A stretch of DNA of 64,000 bases, from NCBI GenBank assembly GCA_965199845.1, contig CBDATZ010000054.1:1-64000 (forward strand), written 5' to 3'. The stretch comes from Ilyomonas sp965199845. Lineage in GTDB: Bacteria > Bacteroidota > Bacteroidia > Chitinophagales > Chitinophagaceae. The translations under genes were made by a program, and so were the position numbers. Below are positions 1-9,219 of this stretch, piece after piece. Within the stretch, counting starts at the first letter, position 1. Each line of letters begins with the position of its first letter. The notes beneath the pieces are model-generated. The model was not told where the DNA came from, searched no databases, and worked only from the letters and a program-made list of their open reading frames with translations.

Positions 1-405
1 ATAAATAAATACGCAAAACCAATGTGCGATGCAAAAGATATACGCTTTACTTTAGATTACGACCAGCGGTTTACTAAAATTCATATCGGTTTAAAATCCA
101 AAAAAAATCTTTTCCTTATACTTAAAGAATCTATTAATAATGCCATCAAACATTCGGGCTGCAACAACCTGCTTGTACGCATTAAGGTTCGCGACGATGT
201 AGCCGGGCTGCTTGTAAGAGATGACGGCAAAGGATTTGAAACAATATTAACTGAAAACAATTCTTACAGATTTGTTGATGCAGGCAATGGGTTAAATAAT
301 ATTCAAAGTCGTGCTGCTGAACTTGGTGCAACACTTGAAATTGATTCAGCAATAAACAAGGGCACAACAATTAAAATAAAATTTAAGGTAAATACTAATG
401 TGTGA
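1..405 (+). CDS. Sensor histidine kinase, C-terminal ATPase domain (5' end outside window)
   Basis: The reading frame is open from base 1, so this is the 3' end of a longer gene. An ATG lies at 22 but is unlikely to be the true start. The protein shows a HATPase_c domain: an N-box (LKESINNAIKHS), a G1 box (VRDDGKGF) and a G2-like stretch (GNGLNNIQSRA). This layout is typical of NarL/LiaS-type (HisKA_3) kinases, which phosphorylate a NarL-family response regulator. The convergent gene 17 bp downstream is such a regulator and is the natural partner candidate. The dimerization and sensor parts lie outside the window, so the signal cannot be inferred. Confidence 0.85.
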   Translation: MNKYAKPMCDAKDIRFTLDYDQRFTKIHIGLKSKKNLFLILKESINNAIKHSGCNNLLVRIKVRDDVAGLLVRDDGKGFETILTENNSYRFVDAGNGLNNIQSRAAELGATLEIDSAINKGTTIKIKFKVNTNV

Positions 406-421
406 TCAGAGCCTTATAACA

Positions 422-1063
422 TCATACAATTCGTTGATTAATCGCTTTTGCCACCACTTCTGTAAGCGAAGCAACATGCAGTTTTTCATAAATTTTTTTT
501 ACATGGCTTCGTACTGTTTCGTAGCTGATGTTCATTTCCGCAATAATCATTTTATAACTTAAGCCATTTACAATATGTGTTAATATTTCTTTCTCTTTGG
601 TTGTAAGATTATAATCAACTGTTAGCTGGCTGCTTACATCTTTCGAATGGTATATCATGTTCAGCACTTTTCTTGCCACCCATGGCGTCATTGGTGCGCC
701 ACCAGCATATGTTTCTCTTATTGCGTCAGCCAAATCTTTCAGTCGCGTTTTTAAAATATAACCTGATGCGCCTGCTTTAAGCGATGCAAATATTTTGTCT
801 TCATCTTCAAAAACGGTTTGTATAATCACAGCAACATCAGGCACTTCTTTCTTCAATATTCTAACCGCTTCTATGCCATTAAGACCTGGCATTTCTATAT
901 CCATCAACACTACATCGCAATGGCAATTTATAACCTTCTCCACGCAGTTTTTTGCATCCGAAAAGGAACCCACAACTTCTAAATCAGGCTCTGTTTTCAA
1001 TAACAACAAAATGCTGTTTCTTATATTTTTATTATCGTCGAAAATGGCAACTTTTATACTCAT
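422..1063 (-). CDS. NarL/LuxR-type response regulator
   Basis: Two-domain DNA-binding regulator of about 213 residues. The N-terminal receiver domain has the acidic pair (FDDN), the phosphoacceptor Asp in DVVLMDIEMPG and the conserved Lys near KTRLKDL. The C-terminal LuxR-type helix-turn-helix includes LTTKEKEILTHIVNG and ISYETVRSHVKKIYEKL. The ATG at 1063 (MSIKVAIFDD) was chosen because the receiver fold begins there; an upstream in-frame ATG at 1084 would add only seven residues. It converges on the kinase gene at the window edge, an unusual orientation for a two-component pair but consistent with partnership. Confidence 0.9.
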   Translation of the reverse strand: MSIKVAIFDDNKNIRNSILLLLKTEPDLEVVGSFSDAKNCVEKVINCHCDVVLMDIEMPGLNGIEAVRILKKEVPDVAVIIQTVFEDEDKIFASLKAGASGYILKTRLKDLADAIRETYAGGAPMTPWVARKVLNMIYHSKDVSSQLTVDYNLTTKEKEILTHIVNGLSYKMIIAEMNISYETVRSHVKKIYEKLHVASLTEVVAKAINQRIV

Positions 1064-1505
1064 ACAAACGATTATGTTTTTCAAAAGTTATTGAAGACAA
1101 TGTACTGTAGTAAAGCTATAAAATTTTAATTATTATACTTATACCCAAATCTGCAAATTATGTCCCCGATATATGATATCGCTGTTGCATTAATCATCAA
1201 AAGGAGGTTTTATTAATTACTCATTTTTCAAATTACTCTATTATGCAAACGATAAAAAATCAACCATGTAAACGCGGTAAATAAATAGGTGAGTTTATTG
1301 CAGCCTTCGGTTATAGTTAAGCAGTTATATCTTAATATTTTTCCATCCGCAAAGAAAACAGCAAAACTTTTGCGTAGGATTATCTTTCTGTTTATGAAAT
1401 AATTTTATGGGATATTAATCTAAGCAAAACGGAATTATCATTCTATAATTTGATAAATGATTTTTTTTGGCGAATCTCCTTCACATCATTAATTTAAATA
1501 ATAAA
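1064..1505. other. Intergenic region with dyad and leader repeat copy 1
   Basis: About 440 bp without a gene, between the divergently arranged regulator and dehydrogenase. It holds a short dyad at 1167-1181 (cgatat-atg-atatcg), a strong purine-rich AGGAGG-like stretch near 1200 with no start codon behind it, and the first copy of a leader sequence repeated at 2357-2440. No ORF of note is seen. Confidence 0.5.
1282..1367 (+). repeat. Leader repeat copy 1 (upstream of dehydrogenase)
   Basis: About 86 bp that align with 2357-2440. The start is identical for 14 bases (taaataggtgagtt). Further shared blocks are ggttatag, aatattttt and cccgcaaa-like stretches. It lies about 140 bp before the dehydrogenase ATG. 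Position and conservation suggest a shared cis-regulatory region, but no known motif is recognised. Confidence 0.6.
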
Positions 1506-2264
1506 ATGAAGTCAGCCTTAATTACCGGAGCCAACAAAGGCATTGGTTTAGAAGTTTCAAAAATACTTGCACGGAAAGGATATTATATTTATTTAGGTAG
1601 CCGTGATTTAAAAAATGGTTTAGCGGCTGTTGAAAAATTGAAAGCCGAAGGGCTGGAAAATGCAGAAGCAATACAATCAGAAGTAACCAATCAGGATTCA
1701 TTAAATGCTGCCCGTATACAAATAGGCGCAAACACAGAAATGCTGGATGTACTTATTAATAACGCAGGTTTAAACGGGATAGCATTTGTTGGAGATAAAC
1801 CCATTATGCATACTGCAACGGGCACAAGTGTTGATGTTTTCAAATACGTATTTGACATAAACCTGTATGGTGTTATTCGGGTAACGCAAGCTTTTCTCGA
1901 TTTATTAAAAAAATCGCCTGAACCACGCATTGTAAATGTAAGCTCCAGCCAGGGTTCGCTCACTTTACATAGCAATCCAGAGTTTAAAGATTACAAACAT
2001 AAAGGAGCTGTATATCAATCCTCAAAAGCAGCCTTGAATATGTACACGATTTTTTTGGCATATGAACTGCGGGATACACCTTTTAAAGTAAATGCTGTAA
2101 GCCCGGGTTCTACAAAAACCGATTTCAATCATCAGCGTGGAGCAGGCAACCTTCAGGATGCGGGAAACCGTATCGCTAAATATGCTTTGATTGACAAAGA
2201 TGGACCGACGGGAAAGTTTTTTAGTGAAGATATTAACCCCGACACAGGCGAAATTCCCTGGTAA
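1506..2264 (+). CDS. SDR-family NAD(P)-dependent oxidoreductase
   Basis: Classical short-chain dehydrogenase of 252 residues that oxidises or reduces a small alcohol or carbonyl with NAD(P)H; the substrate is not predictable. The N-terminal Rossmann motif GANKGIG, the NNAG motif, the catalytic Ser in NVSSSQG and the YxxxK motif (YQSSK) are all present. The C-terminal region resembles carbonyl-reductase-like SDRs. The ATG at 1506 is preferred over an upstream in-frame TTG at 1467 because the first strand (MKSALITGANKG) starts there. The upstream leader is repeated before the next gene, suggesting co-regulation with the FAD oxidase. Confidence 0.88.
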   Translation: MKSALITGANKGIGLEVSKILARKGYYIYLGSRDLKNGLAAVEKLKAEGLENAEAIQSEVTNQDSLNAARIQIGANTEMLDVLINNAGLNGIAFVGDKPIMHTATGTSVDVFKYVFDINLYGVIRVTQAFLDLLKKSPEPRIVNVSSSQGSLTLHSNPEFKDYKHKGAVYQSSKAALNMYTIFLAYELRDTPFKVNAVSPGSTKTDFNHQRGAGNLQDAGNRIAKYALIDKDGPTGKFFSEDINPDTGEIPW

Positions 2265-2356
2265 AGAAGCATGTATTATTGAAGATGTCTGCACCGCGAA
2301 CATTACCCTGTTTAGATTTCCCTCTATCCAACTGAGCCATCCAATTCTACTATCTG

Positions 2357-2440
2357 TAAATAGGTGAGTTCCTTACAGCTTTTGGTTATAGCTCAGGCAA
2401 GTGTGCCTGAATATTTTTGCACCCGCAAAAGCAAAATTAC
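2357..2440 (+). repeat. Leader repeat copy 2 (upstream of FAD oxidase)
   Basis: Second copy of the leader at 1282-1367, ending 50 bp before the FAD oxidase start. It keeps the taaataggtgagtt block, ggttatag and aatattttt in the same order and at nearly the same spacing, with many substitutions between. Confidence 0.6.
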
Positions 2441-2489
2441 AAACGATTATAACAAGCGTAAACGGATTTATTCATTAAAATAAAAACAA

Positions 2490-3857
2490 ATGATGAGCTT
2501 ACCAGATTTGCAGAGCAACATACAAGAATTAAAATCAAACCTTAAAGGTGAAGTAATCACTACAAAAGATGAAGGCTTTACTAAAGCTGCCGCTCTTTTT
2601 AATAAAGCTGTAAAACAGCAACCGCGAATTGTTATACTGCCTGAAAATAATGAAGATATTATTGAAACATTAAAATTTGCACGTGAGCATAACATTTCAC
2701 TATCTGTAAAAAATGGTGGTCACGATTTGGCAGGAAGAGCAACTGTTCCAGGCGGCATACAACTTAATATGCGCCGCATGAATCGTGTTACAATAAATCC
2801 GGTTGAAAAAACAGCGGTAGTTCAGGGTGGTGCGCTTGCTATGGAAGTGATACGTGCAGCCGAACAACACGATTTGCTGCCCGTTTCAGGCACGTGTGAT
2901 GCTATTGGTTACACCGGGTTTACATTGGGCGGTGGTTACAGCCCGCTTTCATCATGTTTAGGGCTTGCGATTGATAATGTTATAGGCGCTGAAATAATTC
3001 TGGGTGATGGTACTGTGTGCAAGATTGATGATGAAAATTATCCTGACCTTTTTTGGGCGATACGCGGAGGCGGCGGCAATTTTGGAGTGATAACTTCTCT
3101 CAAAATACGATTGCATGATGCTAAGCCATTGCTGGCAGGAAGCATTCTGTTTAATGGTGCAGATGTCATGCAGGTTTTACAAGGGCTTAATAAAATTGTT
3201 GCCACTGCGCCATCTCAATTCGCTGTTGATACTTTATTAATAACCGGACCGACTGGTAAACCTGTTATAAACCTGATGCCATTCTGGTTTGATGAATCAA
3301 TTTCAGAAGGTGAAAAATTTATTGAAAGTTTAAAACAATTAGCTACACCAATTGAAGTGCAGGTTAATCAAACAACTTATGGTGAGTTAATAAAATTGAT
3401 GAGCGAAAATTTGCGCAAATCCGGCTCAAATTGTCATGTACAAACCCGGTCAATATCTTCTCTAAATAATACAACTATCAGTTCGATGATGAGTGCTATA
3501 GATAATTCATCCTCGCCACTTTCTATAATTTACCTGCATTTGTTGAAAGGTGAAGCTGCAAATATTCCCGCTAATCATACAGCATTTCCTTTGCGCAAGC
3601 CCCATTATATGATTGAAATAATTGCCTGCTGGGATGAGGCTGAAAAAAATATACAGCAACATGTGCAATGGGCTACAAAACTTTCAAAGGCATTGGAACC
3701 ATCTGCTTTTCCCGGTGGATATGCAAACCTTATAGGTCCTGATGAATTCGAACAGATTGCCTACACTTTTGGCGACAACTTGAAACAGCTACAAAAAATA
3801 AAGAAGAAGTACGACCCTAATAATGTGTTTAACGGGATTGGTAATCTTAGCAAATAA
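2490..3857 (+). CDS. Berberine-bridge-like FAD-binding oxidoreductase
   Basis: Flavoenzyme of 455 residues with an N-terminal FAD_binding_4 (PCMH) domain and a C-terminal BBE segment (YDPNNVFNGIGNL). His78 in NGGHD and Cys136 in SGTCDAIG are the two positions used for bicovalent FAD attachment in this family, so a bicovalently bound flavin is likely. Glycine-rich FAD loops (FTLGGGY, RGGGGNFGVI) are intact. Family members oxidise sugars, alcohols or secondary metabolites with O2; the substrate here is unknown. Two ATGs stand in tandem (2490 and 2493). No export signal is visible. It is followed after 41 bp by a cupin gene, probably in the same transcript. Confidence 0.88.
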   Translation: MMSLPDLQSNIQELKSNLKGEVITTKDEGFTKAAALFNKAVKQQPRIVILPENNEDIIETLKFAREHNISLSVKNGGHDLAGRATVPGGIQLNMRRMNRVTINPVEKTAVVQGGALAMEVIRAAEQHDLLPVSGTCDAIGYTGFTLGGGYSPLSSCLGLAIDNVIGAEIILGDGTVCKIDDENYPDLFWAIRGGGGNFGVITSLKIRLHDAKPLLAGSILFNGADVMQVLQGLNKIVATAPSQFAVDTLLITGPTGKPVINLMPFWFDESISEGEKFIESLKQLATPIEVQVNQTTYGELIKLMSENLRKSGSNCHVQTRSISSLNNTTISSMMSAIDNSSSPLSIIYLHLLKGEAANIPANHTAFPLRKPHYMIEIIACWDEAEKNIQQHVQWATKLSKALEPSAFPGGYANLIGPDEFEQIAYTFGDNLKQLQKIKKKYDPNNVFNGIGNLSK

Positions 3858-3898
3858 ATACATCATTCTAATTATCACAAACATTTAAATTGATTAAC

Positions 3899-4336
3899 AT
3901 GAATAAAAAAGAAAAATTGCGCCTGTTCGGCGGAAATATGGAAGTAATTGTTGACGGTTCAGAATCGGGCGAGCAGTTCGATTTGCTTACAAACATTCTC
4001 GATGCTGGCACTGAAGTTCCTTTGCACATGCATACTAAATACTCAGAAACGCTTTATATCATATCAGGAAAAATAACCGCTTTTTTGAAAAACAAGACTG
4101 TAATCTTAGAAGCAGGAAATTCTCTAACGATTCCTGCGAATATGCCACATGCTTTACTTAACTCCAATGAACCAACTGAAGGAATCGTGGTTGCTTCGCC
4201 AAGCGGCTTCGCTAAATTGGTTAAAACAGCTGGTGTTCCACCGGACTCTGGTCGGGAAGTAGATATGGAACTGTTTAAAAAAACCTGTAAAGAAATAGGT
4301 GACGTGTTACTCGGTCCACCAGGTACAAGGCCGTAA
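3899..4336 (+). CDS. Cupin-domain protein
   Basis: Small single-domain cupin of 145 residues. Cupin motif 1 (HMHTKYSETLYIISG) and a motif 2-like stretch (IPANMPHAL) supply the metal-binding His and Glu set. Such proteins may be dioxygenases, isomerases or sugar-binding regulators; no specific reaction can be assigned. The start is the ATG at 3899; a TTG at 3890 in frame is less likely. It follows the FAD oxidase closely and is closed by a strong hairpin at 4418-4457. Confidence 0.8.
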   Translation: MNKKEKLRLFGGNMEVIVDGSESGEQFDLLTNILDAGTEVPLHMHTKYSETLYIISGKITAFLKNKTVILEAGNSLTIPANMPHALLNSNEPTEGIVVASPSGFAKLVKTAGVPPDSGREVDMELFKKTCKEIGDVLLGPPGTRP

Positions 4337-4417
4337 AGCCTGTTATGCATTATGACAATGACGATAAAAAAGGAACCATTAAACATGTTTCATAGTGTAA
4401 TAAAGCTAAGCCTGAAA

Positions 4418-4457
4418 GTTATAGAACAGTAAGTAAGCTGCTGTTCTATAACCTTTT
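4418..4457 (+). terminator. Rho-independent-like terminator after cupin gene
   Basis: A perfect 12-bp inverted repeat (gttatagaacag at 4418-4429 with ctgttctataac at 4441-4452) around an 11-nt loop, followed by CTTTTAAT. It sits between two convergent genes and may work in both directions. Confidence 0.75.
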
Positions 4458-4496
4458 AATATGTAGTTATAAATGGGAATAATATGAAAAGGCTGG

Positions 4497-5092
4497 CTAT
4501 TTACTTAACCGTTTTATTTCTTTTTTAAGACGAACGGCTGCTTTATGCAAAGTTGATTGCCAATCGCTACCGGCACTGCCATTGGCGCCATCTGAAATAT
4601 ATTTGAGACAGAGAAAAGGTACCTGTTCACGTTTGGCAATAAGCGCTATTGTGTAAGCTTCCATATCAACAACATTATAAGCGGCGCTTGTATGGTTTGA
4701 TTCGAAATAATCTCCGCTGCCGCATATCCCTGTTTCAAGATGTTCAACAGTAAAACCACATTCTAAAACAACAGGGTCTTTTGAGAAAGGCGTTTGATAC
4801 ATATCGAAGCCAAGAGCCGTTGCATCCATGTCCCGCTGAATGAATTTTGTACAACAAACTACTTCCTTTTTTTTATACAATTGGCTACCTGCAGAACCAA
4901 GTTTACTATAATGCTCGGCGCTGCAGATATACTGATTTGCTTTGTAAGGGAATAAGCTGCATTGGCTTTCCCAACGCCAGTGATGAGTATGTTTTTATCA
5001 TTGAATTCTTGTGAAGCTTCTTCCGGCATCGCAAAAACAAAAAGCGGGTTTTCGTTTAATACATCCTTTAAAAAACCTTTTATTTCAGACAT
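4497..5092 (-). pseudogene. 5'-methylthioadenosine/purine nucleosidase-like, frameshifted
   Basis: Two overlapping minus-strand frames together give one PNP_UDP-type nucleosidase. The N-terminal part (start ATG at 5092, MSEIKGF) contains ITGVGKANAAYSL and IIVNL. The C-terminal part contains GSAGS, DMDATALGF and VDMEAYTIALIAK, the last being the nucleoside-binding Met-Glu region. The frame switches near 4896, where one C on the plus strand appears to be missing; adding it joins IIVNL to GSAGS. It is either a recent loss or a sequencing error, since the rest is well preserved. Confidence 0.8.
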
Positions 5093-5401
5093 ATATAATT
5101 CATTAAAATTTTCGTTTGGCGAGATAGTATTATTGCTACAATTCAAGTGTAGTTAATTAAGCAATATTTTCCTTCACTGTTTATTCTTTATTAAATCAAT
5201 TAAGCTTAATAAACAAAGATTATACTGGTATGGAAATTAAGATACATCGAATACTTTTAAATGCTTGCATGTACTAAGCATTTACACATTTCGGTTACGT
5301 AAATACAACTTTCGGGTATTAAACAATCACTGCTTACAAAATAGTTTTGCGCCTCATTTATTAATGTTCGTTTAAGGACATCAAAAATTTAATTAAATAA
5401 A

Positions 5402-6169
5402 ATGAAAAAGTTTTTTCTTATCAGCTGTATGGCTGGAGCTTTAATTACAGCTTGCCACAAAGACCACAATAATGTAACCCGCGAATTAAAAGGTCCTGAA
5501 ATGAATTTTGAAAACGGCAAAGCATGGACAACTGTACAAATAAATAAAGATGGTACACCATTAACGGCATCCATTATTATAAATGAAACAGCTCTGCAAA
5601 GCCTTCCAACCACACCAGGCGGCAGCATGCAAATGAACATGGCTTCCATGCCGTTTAATGATTCGGCAACAAAACTTCCTTTTACGCATGCTTATCTTAT
5701 GTGGAACCCGCAAGGGCACGAACCGGCTCCTGTTTATACATTGCCGCATTTTGATTTTCATTTTTACTATCAATCGGAAGCAGAGCGAATGGCTATCCCG
5801 CCTTATGAAACAGATAGTTCAAAATTTCTTATATATCCTGCATCAGAATTTTTCCCTGCCAATTATATATCTACGCCGGGCGGTGTGCCGCAAATGGGCA
5901 CACATTGGGCAGATACAACGGCGCCTGAATTCAATGGCAAAAAATTTACTAACACGTTTATTTATGGCAGCTACGATGGCAAACAAACTTTTTTAGAACC
6001 GATGATTACAAAAGCTTTTATTGACAGCATTAGCGGGTTTGAAGATGCCTTTCCGCAGCCCGCGAAATTTGCTTCGGCAGGTTATCATCCTACAAAATAT
6101 AAATTAAGTAAAAGCAATGGCAATGTTATCGTAAGCCTTACGGATTTTGTGTACAGAGAAGGAAATTAA
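5402..6169 (+). CDS. Secreted lipoprotein, DUF5602/TTHB210-like
   Basis: Predicted lipoprotein of 255 residues: a short hydrophobic signal with lipobox Cys18 (GALITACHK). The mature part is rich in aromatic residues and His (HFDFHFYYQ, MGTHWADTTAPEFNG, FIYGSYDGKQTFLEPM), a pattern that resembles the DUF5602 or TTHB210-like family of Bacteroidota; the family call is from memory of that motif. Function is unknown. It stands alone on the plus strand and ends before a hairpin at 6187-6221. Confidence 0.65.
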   Translation: MKKFFLISCMAGALITACHKDHNNVTRELKGPEMNFENGKAWTTVQINKDGTPLTASIIINETALQSLPTTPGGSMQMNMASMPFNDSATKLPFTHAYLMWNPQGHEPAPVYTLPHFDFHFYYQSEAERMAIPPYETDSSKFLIYPASEFFPANYISTPGGVPQMGTHWADTTAPEFNGKKFTNTFIYGSYDGKQTFLEPMITKAFIDSISGFEDAFPQPAKFASAGYHPTKYKLSKSNGNVIVSLTDFVYREGN

Positions 6170-6186
6170 AATGATTTGATAATTAA

Positions 6187-6221
6187 TGAAGTGTTACTGA
6201 TGTTGTTCCGGTGACACTTCA
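6187..6221 (+). terminator. Hairpin terminator after the lipoprotein gene
   Basis: Arms tgaagtgttac (6187-6197) and gtgacacttca (6211-6221) pair over 11 bp with one G-T wobble around a 13-nt loop, followed by an AT-rich tract. Confidence 0.6.
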
Positions 6222-6246
6222 ACTTTAAAATTTTAAAATAAATATC

Positions 6247-6558
6247 ATGCAAGAAAATTTTTATCAGTAGGCACTTTATGTAGTAAAAGAAGGAAATGAA
6301 AATTCGTTTATTACTGCCTGGGATGCATTTATAAAAGCGCTTTCGCAGGCTTCAGCTTCACAGCTTATTAAAGGCACATTAATTCAAAGCCAGTCAAACG
6401 CTAAAGTGTTTTATTCTTTTGGTGCATGGGAAAGTTTAGAACCTATTAAGCGCTTACAAAACAATCCAGCTATAAAGAAAGCATTAACAGACATGTCAAA
6501 TCTTTGTGAAAAGGTAGAAGCTGATAGCTATGCAATAATAAGCCAGTTCGTATTTTAG
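6247..6558 (+). pseudogene. Small ABM-like monooxygenase gene with in-frame stop
   Basis: A 103-codon frame from ATG 6247 to TAG 6556-6558 is interrupted by a TAG at codon 8 (6268-6270, likely from CAG or GAG). After the stop it reads ALYVVKEGNENSFITAWDAF and later FYSFGAWESLEPI and IISQFVF, a pattern like antibiotic-biosynthesis-monooxygenase/dimeric alpha-beta barrel proteins. The frame is otherwise clean. Either the gene is dead, or translation starts downstream at a non-ATG codon. It lies directly upstream of the permease gene. Confidence 0.6.
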
Positions 6559-6597
6559 ATATTTTCAGTATTTATAAAAGTAGTTAACCGGAAAAGC

Positions 6598-8203
6598 ATG
6601 TTTAAAAACTTTTTAAAAACGACTTTAAGAAATATATATCGCCATAAAGGTTTTTCATTCATCAACATTGCCGGCTTAACATTAGGATTAACAGCGTGCA
6701 TATTAATCGGGATTTTTGTTTGGGATGAATATCAATACGATAAATTTTTACCAGATAGTAAACAGGTGTATCGCATTTATGATGTAAATACAAATCATGA
6801 TGGTACAAGCATATTAGCTGCCGACTCGCCAATGTATGCGGTTACATTGCTGAATGATTTTCCGGGCGTTGAAAGCATGACGCGTGTAATGATGCTAGCG
6901 CACACAAGAAGGTTGCTTGAAGCAGGCAATAAAAAATTATATGAACAAAGCGGTTTGTATGTTGATTCAACTTTCTTCAATGTATTCCCGCTAACATTTA
7001 AATTTGGCAAAGCGGCTCATGCACTTGAAGGCACTTCTTCCATTGTAATTTCTACAGAAATGGCGCAACGGTTTTTTGGGAATGAAAATCCTGTTGGCAA
7101 GCAAGTAATAATAGATAAAATTTCTTTCCAAATAAATGCAGTAGTTTTTGTAAACCCGAAATTTCATTTGCAGTTTAATTACCTCGCATCGCTGGCTGCG
7201 CTTCATATTCCAAAAGAACAAATGGAAAATTGGGGCTGGAATTATTTTTACAATTATGTAAAATTAAATAAAGGTGTAAACATTGCTGCGCTGCAATCAG
7301 CTTTTCAAAAAGATGTGGCAGAAAAGTCAAGATTTTCTGAAAATGATGATGGCTCATCAGACAAACCTTTTCTGCAGCCATTACAAGATATTCATTTACA
7401 CTCCGCCGATTTTAAGAATGACGTTCCTAACCGCGGAAACATCATTTATATAAATGCATTTATAATTATTGCTGCATTTATTTTAATTATTGCCTGTTTT
7501 AATTTTATAAATCTTGCCACCGCAAAATCATTGCAGCGGGCAAAAGAAGTAGGCGTAAGAAAAAGTATTGGTGCCGAAAGAAAACAATTAATATTTCAAT
7601 TTTTAGGTGAAACGATTTTCTTGTGTTTAATAAGTGTAATTGTTGCTGTAATTCTTTCAATAATATTCTTGCCTTGGCTTAATAATTTTACCAACAAGCA
7701 TATTTCATTCAGCATATTTTTAAATCCTGTTTTAGTTTTATTATTAGTTGCGCTAACTGTTTTGGTTGGCGTTGCTGCAGGCTTTTACCCCGCACTCATT
7801 TTATCAGCTTTTAAACCCGTAAATGTTTTGCGAGGAAGTATTTCAAACAAAGCAGAACCTGGTAAAGTTTCGTGGCTGCGGCATAGCCTGGTTATTATTC
7901 AATTTGCTTTATCTGTTATATTAATCATCAGTTCAATTATTGTTTATAAACAGTCAAATTACCTGCACAACAAAAACCTTGGTTTCAACAAAGACCAAAT
8001 CATGTTTTTTCCAATGCACAGCGATAGCATGTTTGCGCATGTTGACGCATTTAAAAATGAATTGTTGCAAATTCCTAATGTTAGCCGTGTTTCTATTGGC
8101 TATGGATTTCCTGGTGATGCTGTTGCAAGTGATGAAATTATTGTACCGCGCAATGGTTTGAATATATCGCAATCGGCAACACAATTAGCCGTTGATTATG
8201 ATT
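6598..8203 (+). pseudogene. MacB/FtsX-type ABC permease, 5' part (split by IS982 element)
   Basis: N-terminal two-thirds of a FtsX-family permease. It has a first membrane segment (residues about 20-42), a MacB_PCD periplasmic domain, then three membrane segments near residues 285-405 with the FtsX signature around AKEVGVRKSIGA, and a further segment near 430-450. The coding frame runs into the IS left end and stops at 8226, so the native protein ends at residue 535. Joining 6598-8203 to 9220-10040 gives exactly 2427 nt, an intact 808-codon frame, which is the usual size for this family. Such proteins export antimicrobials or lipoprotein-like cargo with an ATPase; none is encoded nearby. Confidence 0.92.
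8197..8203 (+). repeat. Target site duplication, left copy
   Basis: tatgatt directly left of the IS982 element, matched at 9213-9219. The flanking bases also match, so 7-9 bp are compatible; 7 is preferred because it lets both ends begin with ACC. Confidence 0.85.
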
Positions 8204-9212
8204 ACCTGTTGGCGGAGTTAATTTGAATAGTCAGCAACAATAAATGCTGTGCAGTTGTCTACATGAGTGACTAAACTTACGAATGCAACATGCACAACAT
8301 CAAAACAAATTTCGATAAAATTATTGTGGTGATAAAAGATATTTTAAGTGATGAAATAAATGAGAAGGGCAATTATTTACGGCGTGGCACCGTGCCAAAA
8401 TTTTCTGATATTGAAGTGATCGCATTAAGCCTTACAGCAGAATGTTTAAGCATTGACAGTGAGAATTATTTGTTTTCCAAATTGAACAAAGAATATGCGA
8501 ACGAGTTTGAAAATTTGATTAGCCGCAGACAATATAATGACCGGAGAAAACTGTTGTTTGAAAAAACGGAAGATGTGCGAAACCTGCTATCAGAGCGGCT
8601 TAACAGACTATCAGATGTATTTGCAATTGATTCCATGCCACTTGAAATTTGTAAATTATCAAGAGAACAAAGAAATAAAATGGGTAAAGAATCCCTGTGC
8701 CACCGCCCGGACAAGGGCTACTGTGCATCACAGAAAAAATATTTCTACGGCTATAAATTGCACAGCGTTTGTTCAGCGGCAGGTGTTATACAATCATTGG
8801 ATTTAACTAAGGCAAGTGTGCATGATGTACATTACTTGCATGACGTAAAAGAGTTGTTCAGCAATTGCATCCTAACGGGTGATAAAGGATATATTGGAAG
8901 AGAGCATCAGATAAATTTATTTGAGGCGGCAGGCATTCAGTTGGAAGTGCCTTTAAGAGCCAATCAAGGGGGACAAAAACCTGTCATGTGGATCTTGAAA
9001 AAAGTAAGGAAGCGAATAGAAACAGTTTTTTCTCAATTGTGTGACCAGTTTATGATACAGCGCAATTACGCCAAGTCCTTTACAGGCTTCAGGTCCAGGA
9101 TACTTGCTAAGGTGACGGCGCTCACCATTTTACAGTTCTTAAACAAATTTATTTACAATCAACCAGTAAGCAGAGTTAAACATGCGCTGGCTAATTAACT
9201 CCGCCAACGGGT
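8204..9212 (+). mobile_element. Complete IS982-family insertion sequence (1009 bp)
   Basis: Inverted terminal repeats of 20 bp with a single mismatch (left acctgttggcggagttaatt; the right end is its complement with C at position 4) flank one transposase gene. A 7-bp direct repeat (tatgatt) lies at both sides. Removing the element with one repeat copy restores an uninterrupted permease frame reading DYDYIKTLG across the junction. Length, single DDE transposase and ACC-starting ends fit the IS982 family. The intact ends and the intact target frame suggest a recent insertion. Confidence 0.93.
8290..9198 (+). CDS. IS982-family transposase
   Basis: DDE transposase of 302 residues that cuts and joins the element ends. 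The likely catalytic acidic residues sit in FAIDSMPLEICK, LTGDKGYIG and KRIETVFSQL; the IDSMP...CK and YFYGYKLH blocks are typical of the IS982 family. The frame is intact and close to the usual length of about 290-300 residues, so it may be active. It ends 14 bp before the element's right end. Confidence 0.92.
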   Translation: MHNIKTNFDKIIVVIKDILSDEINEKGNYLRRGTVPKFSDIEVIALSLTAECLSIDSENYLFSKLNKEYANEFENLISRRQYNDRRKLLFEKTEDVRNLLSERLNRLSDVFAIDSMPLEICKLSREQRNKMGKESLCHRPDKGYCASQKKYFYGYKLHSVCSAAGVIQSLDLTKASVHDVHYLHDVKELFSNCILTGDKGYIGREHQINLFEAAGIQLEVPLRANQGGQKPVMWILKKVRKRIETVFSQLCDQFMIQRNYAKSFTGFRSRILAKVTALTILQFLNKFIYNQPVSRVKHALAN

Positions 9213-9219
9213 TATGATT
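9213..9219 (+). repeat. Target site duplication, right copy
   Basis: tatgatt directly right of the IS982 element; pairs with 8197-8203. Confidence 0.85.
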
